DNA from: Myxococcota bacterium
GTDB lineage: Bacteria > Myxococcota_A > UBA9160 > UBA6930
NCBI GenBank assembly: GCA_028285625.1
Contig: JANQOX010000025.1
Coordinates: 124,001 to 188,000 of the forward strand
Length of the DNA stretch: 64,000 nucleotides
Direction: 5' to 3'
The translations under genes and the position numbers were made by a program. Shown here piece by piece: positions 34,413-41,468 of the stretch (positions are counted from its first letter, which is position 1; each line of letters opens with the position of its first letter). Under the pieces are notes generated by a model. That model did not search any database. It had not been told where the DNA came from and saw only the letters and a list, made by a program, of their open reading frames with translations.

Positions 34413-34417
34413 GGGGC

Positions 34418-35098
34418 GTGGCCGAACCCGCCTCTCGACCGACGACTCCCAAGGCTGCCCGAACCCGGGCCGCACTGATCGAAGCGGGAGAGGCGCTGTT
34501 CGCAGCCCGCGGCTTTTCCGCGACCCGGCTCGAGGACGTGGCGGCCGCCGTGGGGATTCGTCGCGCGTCGATCGTCTACCACTTTCGCGACAAGCGGGCG
34601 CTCTACGACGCCGTCCTGGCCGATGTCATGGCGGGTCTCCACGAACGGATCGCACCGTTGCTGCGCGACGACGCGCCTCTCGGGCGTCGCATCGAGTCCG
34701 CGGTGGGCGCCTGGGTCAGCTACGTCGGCGAGCGGCCGAGCCTTGCCCGGCTGCTTCTGCGCGAGGTGGCCGACGCCACCGCCGGCGACGCGCCCCCGGT
34801 GCGCGCGCACCTGGGCCCCTTCGTGACGCTCGCCAAGGAGGTGATGGCCCGGGGGCAGGGCGATCCGATTCTCTCTCGTGCGCCGGCCGACCCCGCCCAC
34901 ATGGCCAGCACCATCGCGGGCGCGACGATCTTCTTCGTGGCGGCGCTTCCGACGTTGAGCCCCGACCTGCGTTTCGATCCGTTGTCCGAAAGCCAGATCG
35001 GCGAACACCGCAAGCAGGTCCTGGCGATCACGCGACGCCTGCTCGCGGGCGACGACGATGGCCCCCGAGAGCCCGAACCCGGAGATCCCGAACGATGA
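34418..35098 (+). CDS. TetR/AcrR-family regulator of the P450 gene
   Basis: This protein of about 226 residues uses GTG 34418 (with AAAGGGG upstream); ATG 34400 would lie within the operator-like palindrome. The HTH is ALFAARGFSATRLEDVAAAV then RRASIVYHFRDKRALYDAV. A TetR_C ligand domain follows and the C-terminal tail is acidic. Its stop overlaps the ATG of the P450 gene, so regulator and enzyme are co-expressed and probably autorepressed. Confidence 0.9.
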   Translation: MAEPASRPTTPKAARTRAALIEAGEALFAARGFSATRLEDVAAAVGIRRASIVYHFRDKRALYDAVLADVMAGLHERIAPLLRDDAPLGRRIESAVGAWVSYVGERPSLARLLLREVADATAGDAPPVRAHLGPFVTLAKEVMARGQGDPILSRAPADPAHMASTIAGATIFFVAALPTLSPDLRFDPLSESQIGEHRKQVLAITRRLLAGDDDGPREPEPGDPER

Positions 35099-36339
35099 CC
35101 ACGACCGCCCCCGACGCGACGGCCCCTTCGGATCCCTTCGAGGCGTTCAACCGCAGCCAGGGCATCGGCCTGATCGCCGATCCCCACCCCCGCTGGGCCG
35201 AGATGCGTGCGCGCGCGCCGATCCTCGAGACCAGCTACAAGGCCCTCTTCAACCGGGACGTGCCCTCGCTACCGGGCATGAACCCACGGATCTATACGGC
35301 GGTGGGCTTCGAAGCGGTGGTGGACGTGCTGCGCGACGGTGCGACGTTCTCGAGCGCCGGCTACGCCCGCTCGATGGGCCTGGTGATGGGGCGGACCATC
35401 CTGGAGATGGACGAACCCGAGCACGGCCGGGTGCGGTCGCTGCTCTCGCAGGCCTTCTCTCGCCGGGCGGTCCAGCGCTGGGAGCGCGAGGTGGTGCGGC
35501 CGATCGTGCGTGGGCGGGTCGCCGCCATGCGCGGTCGCGGTCGGGCCGAGCTGATCCGCGAACTCACTTTCCCGTTTCCCGTCGAAGTCATCGCCGAGAT
35601 GATCGGGATCCCGGCCGAGGACACCGAGCGCTTCCATCGCATGGCGGTGGAGCTGATCAGTGTGTCGTTCGACCCGGCTGCGGGGATGCGCGCCAGCCAG
35701 GAGCTGCGCGCCCTGTTCGCCGATCTGCTGAGCCAACGGCGCGCCGACCCGCGCGACGATCTGGTGAGTGTGCTCGCCCACGCCGAACTCGACGGCGAGC
35801 CCCTGGACGAAGAGCTCGTGTACGGCTTCTTCCGGCTCCTCGCCCCGGCGGGGGCCGAGACGACCTATCGGTCGTCGAGCAACCTGCTCGCTGGCCTGCT
35901 CACGCATCCGGACCAGCTCGACGCGGTGCGCGCGGACCGGAACCTGTGGTTCCACGCCATCGAAGAGGGCTTGCGCTGGGAGCCGCCGCTGACCGGCATC
36001 ATGCGCACCTGCGTGCGCGACTGCGAGGTGCAGGGCGTTGCGGTGCCCGCCGATACCACGATCAGCGTGAACATGGCCGCCGCCAATCGGGACCCGGCCC
36101 GGTGGGACCAGCCGAATCGCTTCGACGTGTTCCGGCCCTACCACCGGCACGCGGCTTTCGCCTTCGGCCCGCACACGTGCCTGGGGATGCACCTGGCTCG
36201 CATGGAGACGCAGGTCCTGCTCGAGGAGCTGTTCGAGGGCTTACCGGGACTGCGGCTCGACCCCGACGAGGCGCCGCCGACGGTGAGCGGGCTGCTGTTC
36301 CGCAGCCCCCTCGCGCTCCATGTGCGATTCGACGCCTGA
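35095..36339 (+). CDS. Cytochrome P450
   Basis: This 414-residue soluble bacterial P450 has the I-helix LLAPAGAETTYR, ExxR in EEGLRWEPP, and the haem loop FAFGPHTCLGMHLAR with Cys362. The length is normal. The I-helix has Glu-Thr in place of Asp-Thr, a common variant. It would hydroxylate a hydrophobic substrate using external ferredoxin and reductase. It is coupled to the upstream TetR (ATGA overlap). Confidence 0.95.
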   Translation: MTTTAPDATAPSDPFEAFNRSQGIGLIADPHPRWAEMRARAPILETSYKALFNRDVPSLPGMNPRIYTAVGFEAVVDVLRDGATFSSAGYARSMGLVMGRTILEMDEPEHGRVRSLLSQAFSRRAVQRWEREVVRPIVRGRVAAMRGRGRAELIRELTFPFPVEVIAEMIGIPAEDTERFHRMAVELISVSFDPAAGMRASQELRALFADLLSQRRADPRDDLVSVLAHAELDGEPLDEELVYGFFRLLAPAGAETTYRSSSNLLAGLLTHPDQLDAVRADRNLWFHAIEEGLRWEPPLTGIMRTCVRDCEVQGVAVPADTTISVNMAAANRDPARWDQPNRFDVFRPYHRHAAFAFGPHTCLGMHLARMETQVLLEELFEGLPGLRLDPDEAPPTVSGLLFRSPLALHVRFDA

Positions 36340-36357
36340 GCGCGCCCCGGCAGAGCG

Positions 36358-37020
36358 CTAGGGACGCAGCGGTTCGCCGAAGCGCTCCGCGAACGCGAGC
36401 TTCTCGATCGGGCGTCGCGAGAGCGGACCATGGCCCCGCAGTACCGGCCAGCCGATCGGCACCGCGGCCGCGGTCGCCCAGGGTTCGGGGATCTGCAGCA
36501 GGGCACGCACCTCGGGCTCGGCCTCGCACAGCAGCGTGGTGAGCACGCAGCCGAGCCCCTCGGCACGGCAGGCGAGCATGGCGTTCTGCACGGCCGTGTA
36601 GATCGAGGCGCCACCCACCACCGAGGGCCGGGGCTGGCCGGCGTCGGTGATCGCCATGTGCTGCGGGTTGAAACAGAAGACGAGTACCACGGGCGTCTCG
36701 TGGAAGTGATCGGCCAGGTGGTCGCCGGCCCGCAGCATGCGGCCGGCGCGCTCGCGGAGGTCCTCGGGAGCACGCGCCAGCAGTTCGCGTTGCTGCTCGG
36801 CATAGGCGTGCCAGCGGGTCGCGTAGAGATCGCCGAGGGCGCGCTTTCCCTGGTTCTCGCTCACGACGATCACGCGCCAGGGTTGGGCGTTGCCACCGGT
36901 GGGGGCCCACGCCGCGGCCTGAAGCACCCGGTCGAGCGCCTCGTCCGGGATCGGGTCCGGCCGCAACCGCCGGACCGCGCGCAGGGTGCTCATGGCTTCG
37001 TAGACGCCGGGCTCGGTCAC
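36358..37020 (-). CDS. Nitroreductase-family FMN protein
   Basis: This 220-residue protein starts at GTG 37020, overlapping the SDR stop. The N-terminal RAVRRLRPDPIPDEALDRVL with WAPTGGNAQPWRVIVV binds the FMN phosphate. AMLACRAEGLGCVLTTLL is the second FMN contact, and VPIGWP is the C-terminal signature. Such enzymes reduce nitro groups, quinones or enones with NAD(P)H. It is co-transcribed with the upstream SDR. Confidence 0.9.
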   Translation of the reverse strand: MTEPGVYEAMSTLRAVRRLRPDPIPDEALDRVLQAAAWAPTGGNAQPWRVIVVSENQGKRALGDLYATRWHAYAEQQRELLARAPEDLRERAGRMLRAGDHLADHFHETPVVLVFCFNPQHMAITDAGQPRPSVVGGASIYTAVQNAMLACRAEGLGCVLTTLLCEAEPEVRALLQIPEPWATAAAVPIGWPVLRGHGPLSRRPIEKLAFAERFGEPLRP

Positions 37021-37982
37021 GGGGCCTCCGTGTCGCGCGCGGCGCGCGCAAGGTCGGGGTATCGGGTCTCCGTCATGCGCTCGGTGGCCTCCCACAGTGC
37101 GTGGGCGGTTGCGGCGTCGGTGGCATGCGCCGCCGGCTTGCGTGCCTTGCAATCGGCGAAATAGGCGCCGCTGGTGGTGGCGACGTCCGGCGAGGCGGCC
37201 AGGTGGATCGAAGTGCGTGCCCCCTGCTCGGGGGATTTGAGGAACAGGCCCACGATGCGCTGCACCCCATCGAGGATGGGTCCGTTGCCCCGCCCGAGGT
37301 TGCTCCGGATGGCACCCGGGTGAAGGCAGTTGGCCGTGACGCCGGTGCCCGCGAGCCGGCGCGCCAGCTCGCGCGTGAACAAGATGTTGGCCGTCTTCGA
37401 TTGGCCATACACGCGCAGGCCGCGGTAGCTCCGTTCGTTCTGGAGGTCGTCGAGATCGATCCGGCCGAAGCGATGGGCCTCGGACGCGACGCTCACGATC
37501 CGAGCCGGCGCCGAAGCCACGATTCGCGGCAGCAGCTGCGCCGTCAGCTCGTAGTAGGCGAGATGGTTCACGGCGAAGGTCGTCTCGTATCCGTCGACGG
37601 TCGTGGTACGGCGCGTCACCGTGACACCGGCATTGTTCACGAGCACATGGATCGCGGGACAGCGCTCGAGAACCTCGCCCGCAAGGCGCCGAACGTCTTC
37701 GAGCGAGGACACGTCGGCACGCAGGATCGTCGCGCGGTCGGCCGCTCCAGCCTCCTCGAGCAGTCCGAGCGTCTCTTCGATCCGAGCCGGATCGCGCCCC
37801 ACGCCCACCAGCCGGGCGCCGAGCCCAGCCAGGCCCAGCGCCGTCGCACGCCCGATGCCGGCGGTCGCTCCGGTGAGGACGACCGTCTTGCCCGTGAGAT
37901 CGGGTTGCAAGGCCTGGCGTATGCCTCCATGTAGGGTGACCGGATCAGGGGCCGGTCCCGGCTTCGTGGCTGACCCGTACAC
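37017..37982 (-). CDS. Short-chain dehydrogenase (retinol dehydrogenase-like)
   Basis: This protein of about 321 residues starts at GTG 37982, or at TTG 37910 if shorter. It has VLTGATAGIGRATALGLA, LVGVGRDPARI, ADVSSLEDVRRLAGEVL, VLVNNAGVTVT, IVSVASEAH and YGQSKTANILF (the Tyr-x3-Lys site). CLHPGAIRSNLG is typical of the RDH/WWOX-like SDR group that acts on lipid alcohols or ketones. It is coupled to the nitroreductase. Confidence 0.9.
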   Translation of the reverse strand: MYGSATKPGPAPDPVTLHGGIRQALQPDLTGKTVVLTGATAGIGRATALGLAGLGARLVGVGRDPARIEETLGLLEEAGAADRATILRADVSSLEDVRRLAGEVLERCPAIHVLVNNAGVTVTRRTTTVDGYETTFAVNHLAYYELTAQLLPRIVASAPARIVSVASEAHRFGRIDLDDLQNERSYRGLRVYGQSKTANILFTRELARRLAGTGVTANCLHPGAIRSNLGRGNGPILDGVQRIVGLFLKSPEQGARTSIHLAASPDVATTSGAYFADCKARKPAAHATDAATAHALWEATERMTETRYPDLARAARDTEAP

Positions 37983-38037
37983 TACTCGATCCAGGCGCTG
38001 CGCCGCCGGGGCTAGACTGCTCGCTTCAGGAGGCACC

Positions 38038-39576
38038 GTGACCGACGCGTCCCGATCCGATCGTCCCGGCGTGGGCGACTGGGCGCCGCTACTCGAAGCG
38101 CTCGACCAGAAGACCCGTGCGGCTCGTTCGATGGGCGGAGAGACCAAGCTCGCCCGCCAGCGTGCCACGGGCCGCCTCGACGCGCGCCAGCGCATCACCC
38201 GGCTGTTCGACCCGGGGAGCTTTCACGAACTCGGTACCCACGTGGGAGGCGCGAGCGTCGGCCAGCCGCCACAGCCGGCGGACGGCTTCATCGCGGGGCA
38301 CGGCCGCATCGACGGAAGGCCGGCGCTGGCCGGCGCCGAGGACTTCACCGTCCAGGGCGGTTCGATCGGGCTGCCGGGTGCCGACAAGCGTTTCCGGCTG
38401 ACCCAGCTTGCGGCGCAGGAGCGCGTGCCGCTGGTCTTCCTGCTCGAGGGGGGCGGGCACCGCTTGACCAACGCGCTGCGCGACCACGGCCGGACGCCGA
38501 ACGATCTGCAAGGGCTCGCCGCGCTCTCGGGCCTGGTGCCCACGGTGTGCGTCGTGATGGGCGCATCGGCTGGGCATGGTGCGCTGGCCGCCCCGTTGAT
38601 GGACTTCGTCGTGATGGTCGAAGGCGCCTCGCTCTTCACCGCCGGCCCACCGCTGGTCGCCGCGGCCACGGGGGAGCAGGTGACCAAGGAAGAGCTCGGA
38701 GGTACCGCCGTGCACGTTCGCGAGAGCGGCGTGGCGCACAACTGCGCGCCCGACGATGCAGCGGCCCTCGACCTGGCGCGGCGCTACCTCTCGTATCTCC
38801 CGTCCAGTGCCTGGCAGGCTGCACCGGGGTCGGACCGAGACACCGGGCCGCGCCGGCTCGACGACATCCTGGAGCGGATTCCGGCCGATGCCCGTCGTCC
38901 CTACGCGATGGGCACGGTGCTCGATCTGGTCTGCGACGCCGGAAGCGTGTTGCAGGTGCAGCCCGAGTACGGCGCCTCGCTGGTGACGGCTTTCGCGCAT
39001 CTGGGCGGTCGCGCCGTGGCCATCGTCGCGAACGATCCCTCGGTTCGTGCGGGTTCGATCGATACTGCGGCGGCCCACAAGGGGGCTCGCTTCCTCGAGC
39101 TGGCCGGTGCGTTCCATCTGCCCGTGGTCTTCCTGGCGGACAACCCCGGTGTGATGGCGGGTACACGCGCCGAACGCAGCGCGGCGCTTCGCGCGGCGGC
39201 CCGTCTGTTTGCCGCACAGCACCGGCTTCGTGTGCCGAAGATCTCGGTCACCCTGCGAAAGGCCTTCGGCTTCGGAAGCTCGGTGATGGCGATGAACCCG
39301 TTCGATGGCCAGACCCTGTCGCTGGCGTTTCCGGGCGTGAGCCTGGGTGCGATGCCCGCCAGCGGGGGCGGTGCCGCGGCGAAGGCAGACGATGCGACCC
39401 AGGCCGCCTTGGACGAGACCGAGGGGGCGGGGCCCTGGAAGACGGCCAACCACATGGCGTTCGACGAGGTGATCGACCCGCGCGAGCTGCGCAACGCGCT
39501 GCTCGCCGGTCTCGAACTGGCCGGCGAACGTGCGCAGGGCCTGGGCCCGGTAGCCCGCATCGGGGTCCTGCCCTGA
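38038..39576 (+). CDS. Acyl-CoA carboxylase carboxyltransferase subunit
   Basis: This 512-residue protein starts at GTG 38038 after AGGAGG. It is a full two-lobed carboxyltransferase: ARQRATGRLDARQRITRLFD, EDFTVQGGSIGLPGADK, an oxyanion loop with VVMGASAGHGALAAPL, then AFAHLGGRAVAIVAND, PVVFLADNPGVMAGT and AFGFGSSVMAMNPF. These proteins carboxylate acetyl-, propionyl- or methylcrotonyl-CoA, with a biotin carboxylase/carrier subunit that is not encoded nearby. The acceptor substrate cannot be fixed. A TAGACT box lies at 38013-38018. lnt follows seven bases after the stop. Confidence 0.88.
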   Translation: MTDASRSDRPGVGDWAPLLEALDQKTRAARSMGGETKLARQRATGRLDARQRITRLFDPGSFHELGTHVGGASVGQPPQPADGFIAGHGRIDGRPALAGAEDFTVQGGSIGLPGADKRFRLTQLAAQERVPLVFLLEGGGHRLTNALRDHGRTPNDLQGLAALSGLVPTVCVVMGASAGHGALAAPLMDFVVMVEGASLFTAGPPLVAAATGEQVTKEELGGTAVHVRESGVAHNCAPDDAAALDLARRYLSYLPSSAWQAAPGSDRDTGPRRLDDILERIPADARRPYAMGTVLDLVCDAGSVLQVQPEYGASLVTAFAHLGGRAVAIVANDPSVRAGSIDTAAAHKGARFLELAGAFHLPVVFLADNPGVMAGTRAERSAALRAAARLFAAQHRLRVPKISVTLRKAFGFGSSVMAMNPFDGQTLSLAFPGVSLGAMPASGGGAAAKADDATQAALDETEGAGPWKTANHMAFDEVIDPRELRNALLAGLELAGERAQGLGPVARIGVLP

Positions 39577-39583
39577 GGGCCCC

Positions 39584-41086
39584 GTGAGCGGGCCCGGCCT
39601 CGTGCGCGCGCTCGGTGGGGTCGTCGTGTCGGCTCTGGCGTTCGTGCTGGCGTTCCCACCCGTTTCGTGGGCGCCGCTCGCGCTCGTGGCGCTCGGTCCC
39701 CTGGTGTGGGGCCTCGACCGTTCGACCCTCGGACGTGCATTCGCGCTCGGTTGGCTGCACGGCATGTTGTTCGGGCTGGGTGTGGCCCGCTGGCTGGCGA
39801 CGCCGCTGATCGCGGAATACGGGGTGCCCCCGCTCCCCGCGTGGACGGTGGTCACGGCCGTCGTCGCAGCCTACGCCGTCGTGCACGGCGCGGGCATTGC
39901 GCTCGGCGTGACGCTCGCCGGCCGCACCGGGTCGGCGCTGGCGCCGCTTGCGGTCGCGGCGGCGTGGGCGCTCGCCGAGTGGGTGCGCGGCGACGTGCTG
40001 GGGCTTCCCTGGCTCCTGGCCGGTCATGCACTGGCGCGCCACCCGCTGTGGATCCAGTCCGCTGCCCTGGGCGGGACCACGCTCCTCTCCGTGCTGGCAC
40101 TGCTCCCCGGGGCGGGCCTGGGCTACGCCATCGTGCGGCGCCGCGTCCTGCCGTTGGCGACGAGCGCGCTGGTCGTGTTCGCATGGGTGGTGCCGACCGC
40201 CTGGTGGGCACCGGGCGGTACGCCTGCGCCATCGGAGTCGATCGAGGTGCTGGTGGTCCAGGCGTCGATCCCCAACGAGGCGCGCTTCGTTCCCGGTTCG
40301 GCCTGGCGCAACACCCAGCGCCATGCGGCCTTGACGCGTCAGGCGGTGGGCAACGTGGCGCCCGACCTCGTGGTGTGGTCCGAGACGTCCGTCGATGAGG
40401 ACCTCCGGTCCGGGCGACTGCTCGAACTGCTCCACGACCTGGCCGACGAAGTGGGCGCGCCGATCGTCACCGGCGCGCCTCTCGAAGAGGGCGGCGCACG
40501 CCGCAACATCGTGGCCTCGGTGGCGCCCCAGCGGACGAACGTTGCACGCTACGCCAAGCAGCGTCTGGTGCCGTTCTCCGAGTACGACCCGGCCTGGGGT
40601 CGACCGCTTGCCGGCCTGCTCGGCCCGGTGACCGACGGCCCGGGCTACGTCGCCGGGACCGAGCCCTTCGTATTCACCGACCCCGTCCGCTTCGCCACAC
40701 CCATCTGCTTCGAGATCACCTACGTCGACCTCGTGCGCCGATTTCGTAGCGAAGGCGCGGAGTTGCTGGTCAACCTCTCGAACGACGCTTGGTTTGGCCG
40801 AACCGGCTATGCCGAGCTGCACCTGCGGCACGCGGTGCTTCGAGCCGTCGAACTGGGTGTGTGGGTCGTTCGCGGTGCCAACACCGGCATCTCGGCGCTG
40901 ATCGATCCGGCCGGCCGGGTGGTGGCCGAGCGCGCGCCGTTCGAGGAGGGCACCCTGCGCGGCCGGGTGGGCACGCGCGCGCGGGAGACGTTCTATGCTC
41001 GGCTCGGCGACGGTCCGGTCCTGATGACGCTGTCGCTCGTGCTCGTAGCCGCCGCCTGGCGGCGGCCGCGGTCCCGACGAAACTGA
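39584..41086 (+). CDS. lnt: Apolipoprotein N-acyltransferase
   Basis: This 500-residue protein has six or more N-terminal membrane helices, then a nitrilase domain. The triad is visible as Glu267 (VVWSETS), Lys325 (RYAKQRLVPFSEY) and Cys375 (PICFEITY), close to E. coli Lnt E267-K335-C387. NLSNDAWFG and the final helix LVLVAAAW complete the family pattern. It transfers the third acyl chain to lipoproteins in the inner membrane, consistent with the lipoproteins encoded nearby. Confidence 0.95.
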   Translation: MSGPGLVRALGGVVVSALAFVLAFPPVSWAPLALVALGPLVWGLDRSTLGRAFALGWLHGMLFGLGVARWLATPLIAEYGVPPLPAWTVVTAVVAAYAVVHGAGIALGVTLAGRTGSALAPLAVAAAWALAEWVRGDVLGLPWLLAGHALARHPLWIQSAALGGTTLLSVLALLPGAGLGYAIVRRRVLPLATSALVVFAWVVPTAWWAPGGTPAPSESIEVLVVQASIPNEARFVPGSAWRNTQRHAALTRQAVGNVAPDLVVWSETSVDEDLRSGRLLELLHDLADEVGAPIVTGAPLEEGGARRNIVASVAPQRTNVARYAKQRLVPFSEYDPAWGRPLAGLLGPVTDGPGYVAGTEPFVFTDPVRFATPICFEITYVDLVRRFRSEGAELLVNLSNDAWFGRTGYAELHLRHAVLRAVELGVWVVRGANTGISALIDPAGRVVAERAPFEEGTLRGRVGTRARETFYARLGDGPVLMTLSLVLVAAAWRRPRSRRN

Positions 41087-41114
41087 ACCCGATGGCGACC
41101 CAGGAGGATCGATC

Positions 41115-41420
41115 GTGCTCGTGATTGCCGGTCACATCACCATGGACGAGACGAAGCGAGAAGAGGGCATCCGCGCCGCATCCAAGATGATGGCGGCGAC
41201 GCGCCAGGAGGCCGGCTGTGTCTCGTACACGATCTCCGCGGACGTGGACGCCCCGGGGCGCTTCCACATCTTCGAGGAGTGGGAGTCGCCCGAAGCGCTC
41301 GATGCCCACTTCGCGGCGCCCCACATGGCCGAGTTCCAGAAGGCCATGGGCGGGTTCGGCATCCGCGAGATGGCGGTGCAGCGCTACGAGATCTCGTCGG
41401 TCGGCCCGATCCGTCCCTGA
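41115..41420 (+). CDS. ABM-family (antibiotic biosynthesis monooxygenase-like) protein
   Basis: This 101-residue protein starts at GTG 41115 after AGGAGG. MLVIAGHITMDETKREEGIR, QEAGCVSYTISADVD, FHIFEEWESPEALDAHFAAP and HMAEFQKAM give the dimeric alpha-beta barrel pattern of the ABM domain. Such proteins are cofactor-free oxygenases or small-molecule binders in the cytoplasm. Its role here is unknown. Confidence 0.9.
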   Translation: MLVIAGHITMDETKREEGIRAASKMMAATRQEAGCVSYTISADVDAPGRFHIFEEWESPEALDAHFAAPHMAEFQKAMGGFGIREMAVQRYEISSVGPIRP

Positions 41421-41468
41421 GCGAGGCCCGGGCGCGGCCGCAGCTACAGCCCGAACCGGGGAGCAGGC

